A stretch of 64,000 nt of DNA, taken from positions 1,984,001-2,048,000 of the forward strand of contig CAVUMX010000003.1 in the NCBI GenBank assembly GCA_963742725.1, given 5' to 3'. A program made the position numbers and the translations under genes. Origin of the DNA: CAVVAL01 sp963742725 (lineage in GTDB: Bacteria; Actinomycetota; Actinomycetes; Mycobacteriales; Cryptosporangiaceae). Shown here one piece after another: positions 1 to 8,408 of this stretch. How positions within the stretch are numbered: position 1 is the first letter of the stretch; every line of letters begins with the position of its first letter. The notes beneath the pieces were generated by a model. That model searched no databases. It was given only the letters and a program-made list of their open reading frames with translations, and was not told the origin of the DNA.

Positions 1-41
1 ACGTCCACCTCGTCGACGGCGTCCAGCGGGGCGGCCCTCAC
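1..41 (-). CDS. Partial CDS of unknown product (5' end only)
   Basis: A GTG at 39-41 (minus strand) overlaps the TGA stop of the FabG-like gene in a GTGA junction, so a further gene of the same operon begins here and leaves the window. Only the first 13 or so residues are visible (VRAAPLDAVDEVDV). That is too little to assign a family. A 3-hydroxyacyl dehydratase or another polyketide/fatty-acid gene would fit the FabG neighbour, but this is a guess. Confidence 0.45.
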   Translation of the reverse strand, partial: MRAAPLDAVDEVD

Positions 42-778
42 AGCGCGATCCCGCCGTCGACCTGGACGACCTGGCCGGTGAGGTAGTCCGCCTTGTCGGA
101 CGCCAGGAACGCGACGAGTTCGGCGACGGCCTCGACCGTGCCGAACCGTCCGAACGGGATCTTGCTCACGGCGGCCGCGCGGGCCTTCTCGGTGAGCCCC
201 GCGACCATGTCCGTCTCGATGTAGCCGGGGGCGGCGGCGTTGACGCGGACCCCGTACGGCGCGACCTCCTTCGCGAGCGCCTTGGTGAATCCGTTGATGC
301 CGCCCTTCGCCGCCGCGTAGTTCGTCTGCCCGGCCTGCCCGTACACGCCGACGACCGAGGACACGTTGACGATCGCGCCGGCCCGGCGCCCGACCATGCC
401 CCGCACCACCGCGCGGCACGTGTTGAACGTGCCGGTCAGGCTCGTGTCGAGGACCGCGTGCCAGTCCTCGGCCGCCATCAGGGCGAGCGGGCGGTCCCGC
501 ACGATCCCGGCGGAGTTCACCAGGGCGTGGACCGGACCGAGCTGGTCCTCCGCGTCCGACAGGAACGCGCGGACCTCGTCCAGCTTCGCCACGTCACAGG
601 CCACGTGGTGGGCACGCGCCCCCGCCGCCTCGACGAGCCGGACGGTCTCCTTCGCCTCAGGGCTGTCCGATCGTGAGCAGAACGCCACGTCGAAGCCGTC
701 GCCGGCGAGGCGGGCTGCGACGGCCCGGCCGATGCCCCGCGACGCCCCGGTCACCACTGCACAACGCCGAGCCACCAT
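38..778 (-). CDS. SDR-family 3-oxoacyl-ACP reductase (FabG-like)
   Basis: A 246-residue short-chain dehydrogenase. It has the NADP-binding TGASRGIG loop at residues 10-17, an NSAG motif, and the catalytic Ser-Tyr-Lys set in VSSVVG and YAAAKGG. It ends with the usual TGQVVQVDGG segment. The family reduces 3-oxoacyl-ACP to 3-hydroxyacyl-ACP. The start at 778 is chosen because a GGAGGGATGAC ribosome-binding site lies immediately upstream; the open frame extends to 838 but has no such site. It is translationally coupled to a gene running off the left edge. A SARP regulator and a discrete acyltransferase nearby suggest a role in polyketide assembly rather than primary fatty-acid synthesis. That role is inferred; the enzyme class is clear. 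Confidence 0.88.
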   Translation of the reverse strand: MVARRCAVVTGASRGIGRAVAARLAGDGFDVAFCSRSDSPEAKETVRLVEAAGARAHHVACDVAKLDEVRAFLSDAEDQLGPVHALVNSAGIVRDRPLALMAAEDWHAVLDTSLTGTFNTCRAVVRGMVGRRAGAIVNVSSVVGVYGQAGQTNYAAAKGGINGFTKALAKEVAPYGVRVNAAAPGYIETDMVAGLTEKARAAAVSKIPFGRFGTVEAVAELVAFLASDKADYLTGQVVQVDGGIAL

Positions 779-919
779 GTCATCCCTCCGCTGGGTCGCT
801 TTCCAGCGGGACGCTGTCAGCCGGCCATCGCGGATCACTGGGGAAACACTCGAGCCTTATCGGCCGCCTCTCTATCGACAATTCAGCGGTTCTCGAACCG
901 GCTGCTGGATTCTCGGGCG

Positions 920-3154
920 ATGGTGGAAAACCTCTACGAGGACAATGTCTTCTCCGCGATGCTGGCGGCCATCGTCTGGGGGCTCGCCGCGTTGAGCGCC
1001 GGGCGGCTGGCGTTGCGGCCGAGCGGACGTTCGGTGCGGCGGCGCGCGATCAGCGGCCTGGTGCTGCTCGTCGTGGCGCTGCTCGCCGTCGGACTCCGTA
1101 CCGGGCTGGCGGCGTGGCTGTCGAACGAGGGCGGCTGGGTCGTCGGCGCCGACATGGTGCTCGTGACGCTGCCGCCGCTGGTGCTGCCGGCGCTGGCAGT
1201 CGCCGCGCTGTCGGTACCTGCGCTGTGGCGGCTCGCCCGCACGCGTCCCGCCGAGGCGTCCGCTCCCCCGCCGCGCGACGTCCGGGTCGTGGCCGGCGGC
1301 TTGCGGTTCGTGCTGCCCGTCCAGGTGACGGCTGTCGGAGCGCTGGTCAGCCTGATCGCGACGCTGCACCCGCCCGCGCCGCCGTACCTGCCGGACACGG
1401 CGCTGATGCTCGTGCTGGTCGCGGCGGGCGGCGCCGGGCTCGGGGTCCGGCACCACCGGCGCGCGACGCGGCTCGCCACCCCGGACTGGACGCGCCCGTC
1501 CATGCTCGGCCGGCTCGTCAAGGGCACGGCCGCGACCGCCGTCGCGTGCCTGCTCGCCGCCGCCGGCCTCTACGCGGCCGCCGAGGCCAGCAAGCTGCCC
1601 GACCGGACCAGCATGAACGCGCACGGCTCCATCGACACCGGCGGCGGACCACCGCCCGGCGCACCCCACGGCACCGGCGGCGCCGGGGACCACCACGGGA
1701 CCACGAGCATCACCACGCTCACCGGCGACCGGACCGCCGTACCTGACCACCGCTTCGCTCTCGCCGCGCAGCGCAAGAAGGTGAGGCTCGCGTCCGGGGA
1801 GACCGTCGACGCGCTCACCTTCAACGGCGAACTGCCCGGACCGGAGCTGCGGGCGCGCGTCGGCGAGCTGGTCGAGGTCACTCTGACCAATGTGGACGTC
1901 AAGAGCGGCGTGACCGCCCACTGGCACGGCATCGACGTGCCCAACGCCGAGGACGGCGTCGCCGGCGTCACCCAGGACGCGGTGCGGCCCGGCGGGAAGC
2001 ACGTCTACCGGTTCCGGCCGAACCGGGCCGGCACGTTCTGGTACCACGCGCACCAGCAGTCGAGCGTGTCGGTCGGGCGCGGCCTGTTCGGCACGTTCAT
2101 CGTCTCCCCTGCGGCCGGCACCGCCGCTGCGCAGGCCGCTCCGCCCGCCGGGACCGTGGACCGGACCGTTGTGGCGCACGCGTGGGACGTCACCGGCGGC
2201 GCCGACGTCGGCGGGCCGCGCGACATCCGCGAGGACAGCGTCGGCCTGAAGACGGCGCTCGACGACAGCACGGGCGTACGGCGGGAGAAGGTCGCCGCCG
2301 GGACGCCCGTCCGGCTGCGGCTCGTCAACGCCGACAACTGCCCGCGCACGTTCTCCCTCACCGGGACGCCGTACCGCGTGGCCGCGATCGACGGCAACGA
2401 CGTCAACGCACCCACGGACGTGACGGGTACCCAGGTCCGTGTGGCAGGGGGCGGACGGTACGACCTGACGTACCGCCAGCCCGCCGGAACCGTGCAGGTG
2501 CTGATCACCGGCGACGCGAACATCCGCGGCGGCGAAGGCTGCGGCGAGGACGGCGACTACGGCGGCGCCGCGGCGGCCGGCAAGGCCAGCGACGGCGCGG
2601 CGCTGCTGCTCGGGCCCGATCCGTCCGGCGCGCCGGTTGAACCGGAGAAGTCCGCGCCGATCCTCGACCCGTCCACCTACGGCAGCCCGGCGCCGGCGCC
2701 GTTCGGCCCCGACAGCAGGTACGACCGCTCGTTCGCGATGGTCTTCGGCACCCGGTTCGGCTTCTACGACGGCCAGTTCGGCATGCTCTGGACGATCAAC
2801 AACACGATCTACCCGCACACGCCGAGCCTGCTCGTCAGCGAGGGCGACCTGGTCAAGGTCAGCTTCGCCAACCGCAGCCTCGACGACCATCCGATGCACC
2901 TGCACGGCCACCGGATGCTCGTCCTCAGCCGCGAGGGCCGCCCCACCACCGGCAGCCCCTGGTGGACCGACACCCTGAACATCGCGCCCGGCGAGCGGTA
3001 CGAGATCGCGTTCAAGGCCGACAACCCCGGCATCTGGATGGACCACTGCCACAACCTGGAGCACGCCCGGATCGGCATGGTCATGCACCTGACGTACGAC
3101 GGGGTCAGCACCCCGTTCGAGGCCGGCCCCGCCACCGGCAACCTCCCGGAGTAG
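920..3154 (+). CDS. Membrane-anchored multicopper oxidase
   Basis: A 744-residue protein with an N-terminal block of several hydrophobic segments (about residues 10-225), a Gly/His-rich linker, and a multicopper oxidase module to the end. All four copper-binding signatures are visible: HWHG near 334, WYHAH near 374, HPMHLHGH near 657 and HCHNLEH near 709. The conserved Met a few residues later (IGM) suits the type 1 copper axial ligand. The fold oxidises a substrate with four-electron reduction of O2 to water; phenols, metals or polyketide hydroquinones are possible. The active domain should face outside. The start is uncertain: ATG 920 has no strong Shine-Dalgarno site and ATG 959 is an alternative. 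It is divergent from the FabG gene. Fusion of a polytopic region to the oxidase is less common than a simple Tat-exported form. Confidence 0.85.
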   Translation: MVENLYEDNVFSAMLAAIVWGLAALSAGRLALRPSGRSVRRRAISGLVLLVVALLAVGLRTGLAAWLSNEGGWVVGADMVLVTLPPLVLPALAVAALSVPALWRLARTRPAEASAPPPRDVRVVAGGLRFVLPVQVTAVGALVSLIATLHPPAPPYLPDTALMLVLVAAGGAGLGVRHHRRATRLATPDWTRPSMLGRLVKGTAATAVACLLAAAGLYAAAEASKLPDRTSMNAHGSIDTGGGPPPGAPHGTGGAGDHHGTTSITTLTGDRTAVPDHRFALAAQRKKVRLASGETVDALTFNGELPGPELRARVGELVEVTLTNVDVKSGVTAHWHGIDVPNAEDGVAGVTQDAVRPGGKHVYRFRPNRAGTFWYHAHQQSSVSVGRGLFGTFIVSPAAGTAAAQAAPPAGTVDRTVVAHAWDVTGGADVGGPRDIREDSVGLKTALDDSTGVRREKVAAGTPVRLRLVNADNCPRTFSLTGTPYRVAAIDGNDVNAPTDVTGTQVRVAGGGRYDLTYRQPAGTVQVLITGDANIRGGEGCGEDGDYGGAAAAGKASDGAALLLGPDPSGAPVEPEKSAPILDPSTYGSPAPAPFGPDSRYDRSFAMVFGTRFGFYDGQFGMLWTINNTIYPHTPSLLVSEGDLVKVSFANRSLDDHPMHLHGHRMLVLSREGRPTTGSPWWTDTLNIAPGERYEIAFKADNPGIWMDHCHNLEHARIGMVMHLTYDGVSTPFEAGPATGNLPE

Positions 3155-3229
3155 CCCGCCGCGCCCGGGCGCGGCGCCCGGCCTCGCGGCCGCCCGGCCC
3201 CGCGCCGGCCCGGCGCCCCGGCCCCCGCG

Positions 3230-3297
3230 GCCGAACCGGACTGTTCGGGATGGCGTGCTGTAACCGGACACGAGATACCCCGATAACCCCGACAGTT
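3230..3297 (-). repeat. Dispersed 68-bp repeat, copy 1
   Basis: Read on the minus strand this segment matches 16594-16661 (plus strand) over 68 bp, with blocks AACTGTCGGGG, TATCGGGGT, ACAGCACGC and CAGTCCGGTTCGGC conserved. Both copies sit between the 3' ends of convergent genes. The element carries an imperfect terminal inverted repeat (ACTGTC near one end, ACAGT near the other) and has no coding potential of its own. Its function is unknown. Confidence 0.75.
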
Positions 3298-3306
3298 GCG
3301 GGGGCA

Positions 3307-3381
3307 GCGGGCGGCGCAACGCGGCCGTGCGGCGGGCGGCGCAACGCGGCCCGCGCGGCGAGCGGGCGGCGCAACGCGGCC
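3307..3381. repeat. GC-rich 20-bp unit repeated three times
   Basis: The unit GCGGGCGGCGCAACGCGGCC occurs at 3307-3326, 3332-3351 and 3362-3381, between the dispersed repeat and the end of the acyltransferase gene. The rest of the 3155-3440 gap is low-complexity G+C sequence with no supported gene. Confidence 0.8.
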
Positions 3382-3440
3382 GCGCCGCCCGCCGCCCCCG
3401 CCGCCCCGGCCCCGTGCGGGCTCTGGGCGGCGGCGCGGCG

Positions 3441-4493
3441 TTACGGCCGGTGGGTGGGGGTCAGGGTGGTGCGGGCCGTGGCCAGGGCCTGGCGGTCCTC
3501 GGCGGCGCCGCGGGGGCGGGCCGGCAGGAGCGACACCACCTCGCTCCCCCCGGTCCGGACGGCGGCGTGGCCGCGCGTCAGGCTCGCCAGCCCCGGCCCG
3601 GGACCGGTCTCGACCAGCACGTGGTCGCCGGTCGCGAGCAGGGTGTCGAGCGCGGGCCAGAACAGCACCGGGGCGGCGGGCTGGCCGGCCCAGAAGCGCG
3701 GGTCGACGGCGCGCTCGTGCGGGAGTTCGCCGCCGAGGTACGCCGAGTAGAGCGTCGTCCGGGGCGGGCTCAGCCGCGCGGCGGCGAACAGCGGCTCCCC
3801 CGTGGCGGCGAGCGGCGCCATCGCCGGGCTGTGGAACGGGCTGCCGGACGCGAGAACGCGGCACGTACGACCGTCCGCTTCCATGGCCTGCGCGACGGCG
3901 GCCAGTGGCGCGGTGAGCCCCGACAGGACGACCTGGCGGGGTGCGTTGACCGCCCCGATCACGACGCCGCCGATCAGGTACGGCGCCACCTCGACGGTGC
4001 TCGCCGCCACGACCAGCATCCCGCCGGACGGCGCGTCGCCGAGGGTCAGCACCCGTTCCCACATCAGCCGGACGGCCTCGCGCAACTCGAACACGCCCGC
4101 CAGGGTGGCCGCCGCGAACTCGCCCATGCTGTGGCCGAGCAGCGCCGCGGGACGGATCCCCCAGCTCATGACCGTCCGGCCCAGCGCGTAGTCGACGGCG
4201 AACAGCAGCGGCTGCGACCGCACGTTGGCGTCGATGGCCACGACCGGGCGTTCGGCGAGCCAGTCCCGGCGGATCACGGTCCCGTCGGCGCCGAGCGCGT
4301 CGAAGACCTCGTCCATGGCGGCGGTGAAGACCGGCTCGGCGCCGTACAGGCCGGCCGCCATGCGGCGGTACTGGGCGCCGGTGCCCGGGAACAGCAGCGC
4401 CACGGGGCGCGGCGTCCGCCGGCGGGTCTCGGGGGTCACGATCTCGGCGCTGGTCGTCACGAAGGCGGCCTCTCGTCGGCGCACACGGGTCAT
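3441..4493 (-). CDS. Discrete acyltransferase (malonyl-CoA:ACP type)
   Basis: A 350-residue stand-alone acyltransferase. The oxyanion-side motif FPGTGAQ is near residue 35, the nucleophile elbow GHSMGE puts the catalytic Ser at 122, and the partner His is in PFHSPAM at 221. The family loads acyl units from CoA onto an acyl carrier protein. It is the size of a single AT domain, with no ketosynthase or ACP attached, so it would act in trans. It is divergent from the SARP gene across a relatively A+T-rich 204-bp intergenic region, which suggests control by that regulator. The ATG at 4493 is used; an internal GTG about 11 codons in is an alternative. Specificity (malonyl or other) cannot be read with confidence. 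A role in polyketide synthesis is inferred. Confidence 0.85.
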   Translation of the reverse strand: MTRVRRREAAFVTTSAEIVTPETRRRTPRPVALLFPGTGAQYRRMAAGLYGAEPVFTAAMDEVFDALGADGTVIRRDWLAERPVVAIDANVRSQPLLFAVDYALGRTVMSWGIRPAALLGHSMGEFAAATLAGVFELREAVRLMWERVLTLGDAPSGGMLVVAASTVEVAPYLIGGVVIGAVNAPRQVVLSGLTAPLAAVAQAMEADGRTCRVLASGSPFHSPAMAPLAATGEPLFAAARLSPPRTTLYSAYLGGELPHERAVDPRFWAGQPAAPVLFWPALDTLLATGDHVLVETGPGPGLASLTRGHAAVRTGGSEVVSLLPARPRGAAEDRQALATARTTLTPTHRP

Positions 4494-4697
4494 GACCGAC
4501 CCTGCCCGATTACGTTAGAGAGACGCTCGACGCGCGCTTGATCCGCTTTGTCCGTACACGATAATTACCGGCCCCCACCAGGGCATTTGCCTTTTAGGGC
4601 ATTGGAATCGCCAAAGTTCAGCACACGTTGGATCATTGTGGCACTCTCCGGTGCGGACGACACACCAGCCGCTCATCCGTCAAGAACGGAGGAGGAC
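4494..4697. promoter_or_regulatory. Divergent control region between acyltransferase and SARP genes
   Basis: This 204-bp gap is richer in A+T than its surroundings and separates two divergent genes. The octamer AGGGCATT is directly repeated at 4580-4587 and 4596-4603 (16-bp period). SARP activators bind heptameric direct repeats, usually with about 11-bp spacing, so this pair is only a candidate operator. The SARP ribosome-binding site GGAGGAGG lies just before 4698. Confidence 0.4.
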
Positions 4698-5522
4698 ATG
4701 CAGCTTGGCGTCCTGGGTCCACTGGACTTACGGTGCGGGGCCGTATCCCAGGTACCAACCGGGCACAAGCCTCGCCAAGTCCTCGCACTGCTGCTCATGA
4801 ACGCGAACGAGGTCGTCCCCGCGCGGACGATCATCGAAGAACTGTGGGACGGGCAGCCGCCGGCACAGATGCTGACGTCCGTACAGACGTACATCCTGAA
4901 CCTGCGCAAGCTCCTCGCGCGCGTCATGGGGCGGACACCGGCCGAGATCGCCCGGACCGTGCTCGTCACCCAGGGCGGCAGCTACCGGTTCACGATCGCG
5001 CCGGACGAGTTCGACGTGCACACCTACCAGGAGCGCGCCGAGTCCGGCTACCGGGCGATCGCCGCCGGCGACGACGCGCGCGGCGTCGAGCTGCTGCGCT
5101 CGGCACAGGCCGTGTGGCGCGGTCCCGTCCTCGTCGACGTGCCGCCGGGGCGGCACCTGGAACCGCACGTCGTCCGCCTGGAGCAGAGCAAGCTGACCAC
5201 GATCGAACGGCGCATCGAGTCGGAGCTGCGGCTCGGCCGGCACAACGAGCTGCTCAGCGAGCTGGCGTCGCTCGCCGCGCAGTACCGGCTCCACGAACAC
5301 ATCCACGCCCAGTACATGCTGGCGCTGCACCGGTCGGGGCGGCGGTCGTGCGCGCTCACACACTTCCAGCGGTTACGGTGCACGTTCCGGGACGAACTGG
5401 GCCTCGACCCGTCACCGAAGCTCTACCGGCTCCAGCACGCGATCCTGTCGGCCAACCCGCTGCTGGACGGCGACCCGCAGCCGGGCGCCGTCGCGCTCCT
5501 GGACAGCCTCGCGGTGTCCTGA
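4698..5522 (+). CDS. SARP-family transcriptional activator
   Basis: A 274-residue regulator beginning MQLGVLGPLDL, the typical opening of Streptomyces antibiotic regulatory proteins. An OmpR-like winged-helix DNA-binding domain occupies about residues 1-95 (RQVLALLLMNANEVVP, then a GGSYRF hairpin). A bacterial transcriptional activation domain follows to about residue 255 (FDVHTYQERAESGY, YRLHEHIHAQYMLALHRSGR, DELGLDPSPKLYRLQ). There is no ATPase or TPR extension, so it is a small SARP. The frame is open from 4548, but ATG 4698 has a strong GGAGGAGG site and matches the family start. It probably activates the neighbouring biosynthetic genes (acyltransferase, reductase, oxidase); this is inferred from position. 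Confidence 0.92.
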   Translation: MQLGVLGPLDLRCGAVSQVPTGHKPRQVLALLLMNANEVVPARTIIEELWDGQPPAQMLTSVQTYILNLRKLLARVMGRTPAEIARTVLVTQGGSYRFTIAPDEFDVHTYQERAESGYRAIAAGDDARGVELLRSAQAVWRGPVLVDVPPGRHLEPHVVRLEQSKLTTIERRIESELRLGRHNELLSELASLAAQYRLHEHIHAQYMLALHRSGRRSCALTHFQRLRCTFRDELGLDPSPKLYRLQHAILSANPLLDGDPQPGAVALLDSLAVS

Positions 5523-5527
5523 AGCCG

Positions 5528-5767
5528 TCAGCGGTTCGCCATCAGGTCGTCGGAGTCGAAGATGTCCTTGCACTGCGGGCACACCGGCGAACCGGGCTTG
5601 GGCACCTTGGTGACCGGGAACTTCGCGCCGCACAGGGCTTCGACGTAGGTGCCCATCACGGCACTCTCCACCATCTTGTCCTTGTCCACGTAGTGGAACA
5701 TCTCCGGACCGGTGGCGGTCTCCTGCTCGCGCGTCTCCGGGCGCTCCAGGATCTCGGGGCTACTCAT
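5528..5767 (-). CDS. DUF3039 family protein
   Basis: A 79-residue protein with a CPQC pair near the C-terminus and one more Cys (EALCGAKFPV), an arrangement that could hold a metal. It matches the actinobacterial DUF3039 family (FHYVDKDKMVESAVMGTYVEALCG). The function is unknown. It is convergent with the SARP gene (6-bp gap) and divergent from psuG, with 51 bp between the starts. The frame stays open upstream, but ATG 5767 gives the normal family length. Confidence 0.85.
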   Translation of the reverse strand: MSSPEILERPETREQETATGPEMFHYVDKDKMVESAVMGTYVEALCGAKFPVTKVPKPGSPVCPQCKDIFDSDDLMANR

Positions 5768-5818
5768 GCGCCTAGTCTGCCAGGCGGGACCGGGCCGCGC
5801 ACGAGGCCGGGTTAGCGT

Positions 5819-6748
5819 GTGCCGGTGACGGACACGAACATCACCCTCGGTGCCGAAGTCGCGGACGCGCTCGCCGCCGGCCGGCCCGTGGTCGCGCTGG
5901 AGAGCACGATCCTGTCCCACGGGCTGCCTCGCCCCGACAACATCCGCGTCGGACGGGAGATCGAAGCGGCCGTACGGGCGGCGGGCGCCGTACCGGCCAC
6001 GATCGGCGTCCTCGGCGGCACCGTCACGGTCGGGCTGGACGACGCCGGGCTGGAACGGCTCGCGCTGACGGACGGCGTCCTCAAGGTCAGCGTCCGGGAC
6101 CTGCCGGTCGCCGTGGCGCTCGGCTCGGACGGGGCCACTACGGTCGCCAGCACGGCCGCCATCGCCGCCCGCGCCGGCATCCGCGTCTTCGCCACGGGCG
6201 GACTCGGCGGCGTCCACCGCGACGCCCAGCAGACGTACGACGAATCCGCCGACCTCGCCGCCCTCGGCCGGGCGCCCGTCGCGGTCGTGTGCGCGGGCGT
6301 CAAGTCGATCCTGAACGTGCCGGCCACGCTGGAACGCCTCGAAACGCTGTCGGTCACGGTCCTCGGGTACGGCACGGACCGGTTCCCCGGCTTCTACCTC
6401 ACCGACTCCGGCCACCCGCTGGACTGGCGCGTGGACACGCCCGAGCAGGTGGCCGCCGTCCTGCACGCCGCCCGCGCCCTGGACGTCGGCGCCGGCGCGG
6501 TCGTCGTCGCCAACCCCCTCCCCCTGGACGAGCAGCTCGACCCGGACCTCCACTACCGGGTACTCGCCGAAGGGCTGGCCGGGCTCGAACGCGACGGTGT
6601 CACCGGCAAGGACGTCACCCCGTACCTGCTCGCCCACTTCCACCACGCCACCGGCGGACGCAGCCTGGACGTGAACGTCCGGATCATCCTCCGCAACGCC
6701 GCGTTGGCCGGGCGAATCGCGGTCGCCGCGAGCACGCGGTCCACGTGA
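5819..6748 (+). CDS. psuG: Pseudouridine-5'-phosphate glycosidase
   Basis: A 309-residue PsuG homologue containing VALESTILSHGLPRP, LGGTVTVGL, FATGGLGGVHR and VCAGVKSILN, which are hallmark blocks of the family. PsuG cleaves the C-C glycosidic bond of pseudouridine 5'-phosphate to uracil and ribose 5-phosphate. It overlaps the downstream kinase gene by GTGA, forming a two-gene salvage operon that first phosphorylates pseudouridine and then cleaves it. The start is GTG 5819; an in-frame GTG lies two codons later at 5825. The protein is full length and looks intact. Confidence 0.93.
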   Translation: MPVTDTNITLGAEVADALAAGRPVVALESTILSHGLPRPDNIRVGREIEAAVRAAGAVPATIGVLGGTVTVGLDDAGLERLALTDGVLKVSVRDLPVAVALGSDGATTVASTAAIAARAGIRVFATGGLGGVHRDAQQTYDESADLAALGRAPVAVVCAGVKSILNVPATLERLETLSVTVLGYGTDRFPGFYLTDSGHPLDWRVDTPEQVAAVLHAARALDVGAGAVVVANPLPLDEQLDPDLHYRVLAEGLAGLERDGVTGKDVTPYLLAHFHHATGGRSLDVNVRIILRNAALAGRIAVAASTRST

Positions 6749-7707
6749 GGCCCCGGATCCTCGTCGTCGGCGACATCGTCACAGACGTGGTCGTCCGCCC
6801 GGCGGGCGGACCGGCGCACGGGCCTGTGCTCTCCGGGCCTGTGCTTGCCGGGCCTGTGCTTGCCGGGCCTGTGCTAGCCGGGCCGGCGCACGGGTCGGAC
6901 ACGTCGGCGGAGATCCGGACCGGGGGCGGCGGGTCCGCGGCGAACACCGCGGCGTGGCTGGCAGCGGCCGGCGTGCCCGTCACGCTGATCGCCCGGGTCG
7001 GGGACGACGTGGCCGGGCGCGACCGGCGCGCCGAACTCGCCGCGCTGGGCGTCACGTGCGCGGTCGCCGTCGACGATCTGGCGCCGACCGGGACGATCGT
7101 CGTGCTGGTCGACCCGGCCGGCGAACGCACGATGCTCACCGACCGTGGCGCCAACGCACACCTCTCCCCGGACGACGTCGAGGCCGGCTTCGCGGGTTCC
7201 CTGGGCGCCACGCACCTGCACCTGTCCGGGTACACGCTGCTGCACGAGACCAGCCGCCCGGCGGGCTCGCACGCGCTGGCGCGGGCACGGGCGGCGGGGC
7301 TGACCACGTCCGTCGACGCCGCGTCCGCCGCGCCCCTGCGCGCCGCCGGGCCGGACGAGTTCCGGCACTGGATCGACGGCGTCGACCTGCTGCTCGCCAA
7401 CGCCGCCGAGGCGACGGCCCTGACCGGCCACCCCGACCCGGACGACGCCGCCCGCGCGCTGCTGTCGACGGCCGGCGCCGTCGTGGTCAAACGCGGCGGC
7501 GACGGGGCGACGTGGTACGCCGGTGACCTGCGCGTACCGGTTCCGGCCGAGCGGACGGCCGTGGTCGACACCACGGGCGCCGGCGACGCCTTCGCCGCCG
7601 GGCTGCTGGAGTGCTGGCTCGCCGGGGGCACGCCGGATACGGCGCTCCGGGCCGGCGCACACCTCGGCGCCCTGGCCACCTCCGCCATCGGCGCCCGCCC
7701 ACGCTGA
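6745..7707 (+). CDS. PfkB-family carbohydrate kinase, probable pseudouridine kinase
   Basis: A 320-residue ribokinase-fold kinase. It begins RPRILVVGDIVTDVV, has the GGGGSAANTAAWLA substrate-binding block, and ends with the catalytic DTTGAGDAFAAG signature. The GTG start overlaps the psuG stop codon. The pairing with psuG supports pseudouridine as substrate; the fold alone does not distinguish it from ribokinase. An unusual insertion in the N-terminal domain is encoded by four 15-bp tandem repeats (6820-6879), giving repeats of G-P-V-L-A/S. The stop codon lies at the beginning of a 36-bp minisatellite, so the extreme C-terminus may vary among strains. Confidence 0.85.
   Translation: MRPRILVVGDIVTDVVVRPAGGPAHGPVLSGPVLAGPVLAGPVLAGPAHGSDTSAEIRTGGGGSAANTAAWLAAAGVPVTLIARVGDDVAGRDRRAELAALGVTCAVAVDDLAPTGTIVVLVDPAGERTMLTDRGANAHLSPDDVEAGFAGSLGATHLHLSGYTLLHETSRPAGSHALARARAAGLTTSVDAASAAPLRAAGPDEFRHWIDGVDLLLANAAEATALTGHPDPDDAARALLSTAGAVVVKRGGDGATWYAGDLRVPVPAERTAVVDTTGAGDAFAAGLLECWLAGGTPDTALRAGAHLGALATSAIGARPR
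6820..6879. repeat. Four 15-bp tandem repeats inside the kinase gene
   Basis: Units of GGGCCTGTGCTTGCC start at 6820, 6835, 6850 and 6865; the first and last differ slightly. They encode a four-fold GPVLA/S repeat in the lid region of the kinase. Being a multiple of three, copy-number change would keep the frame. Confidence 0.9.
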
Positions 7708-7848
7708 CGCCACCCGTCCTGCCACGCGCCCACCCCACGCTGACGCCACCCGTCCTGCCACGCGCCCACCCCACGCTGACGCCACCGCTCGCCCTGCGCC
7801 CGCCGCTCGCTCTGTGCCCGCCCACGCTGACGCCACCGCACCACCACG
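7701..7848. repeat. 36-bp minisatellite at the 3' end of the kinase gene
   Basis: The motif ACGCTGACGCCACC starts at 7701, 7737 and 7773 (36-bp period) and again at 7824. The first two full units are almost identical. The kinase stop codon TGA lies in the first unit. The rest of the 7708-7908 gap is C-rich and has no supported gene. Confidence 0.9.
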
Positions 7849-7908
7849 CGCCTGCCGTGCGCCCGCCGGGCGGCGCGGCCGAGCCCGCCGAGCCCGTTGG
7901 GAGCGGGG

Positions 7909-8226
7909 TTACTCGTCGCCGGGTGGGAGGGCGGGGCGGTCCGGGTGCTCGCGCCGCAGCCGGGTCGTGAAGCGGCTTGCCTTCTTCGGCGGGCGGTCGT
8001 TCGCGATGAGCACCGCCATCCACGGCAGCGCGACCATGCCGGCGATGCAGATGCCGACCCACAGCGCGGAGTACGGCACGTCCATGCTCACGATCACCGC
8101 CGCCACGATCAGGCACACCGCGCGGATGCCCATCATCACGGTGTACTTGATCTGCCGGGACCGCAGCTGCGCCGCCGGGCTCGGCTCGGCCTCGGTGATC
8201 ACCACCGGCTTGCGTCTCGGCCTCAC
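7909..8226 (-). CDS. DUF3099 membrane protein
   Basis: A 105-residue protein with a short basic N-terminus, then PVVITEAEPS, and two transmembrane helices (about residues 26-47, TVMMGIRAVCLIVAAVIVSM, and 52-73). The C-terminal tail is basic (RPPKKASRFTTRLRREHP). This matches the actinobacterial DUF3099 family, whose function is unknown. The GTG at 8226 is preferred because it starts just before the conserved part; the open frame continues upstream into low-complexity repeat sequence that is unlikely to be coding. Confidence 0.8.
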   Translation of the reverse strand: MRPRRKPVVITEAEPSPAAQLRSRQIKYTVMMGIRAVCLIVAAVIVSMDVPYSALWVGICIAGMVALPWMAVLIANDRPPKKASRFTTRLRREHPDRPALPPGDE

Positions 8227-8303
8227 CGGACCATCGTCCCACCGGAGCCGGCCCGGCGCACCGGCGGGCCTCACTCCGCCGGCCACGCACCGCACCGCAC
8301 CAT

Positions 8304-8395
8304 GCCGGGCCCCGCACCACCGGGCCCCGCACCACGCCGGGCCCCGCACCACCGGGCCCCGCCCCGCACCGGGCCACGCCCCGCACCGGGCGCCG
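8304..8395. repeat. GC-rich 32-bp imperfect tandem repeat
   Basis: A unit starting GCCGGGCCCCGCACCACC occurs at 8304 and again at 8336, then decays into shorter CCCCGCACCGGGC blocks. It lies between the starts and ends of two small minus-strand genes and shows no coding signal. Confidence 0.75.
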
Positions 8396-8408
8396 CAGCG
8401 CGGCGGCG

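Noticed and set aside
872..3319. 815-codon open frame on the minus strand opposite the multicopper oxidase
   Set aside because: It is a shadow of high-G+C codon bias. It has no domain, is Arg/Val/Gly-rich, and the opposite frame encodes a complete oxidase with all copper motifs.
4548..4697. Upstream extension of the SARP gene to a GTG at 4548
   Set aside because: The conserved MQLGVLGPLDL start with a GGAGGAGG site at 4698 is far better.
7701..7848. Possible CRISPR array
   Set aside because: The 36-bp units are contiguous and there are no unique spacers between repeats, so this is a minisatellite.
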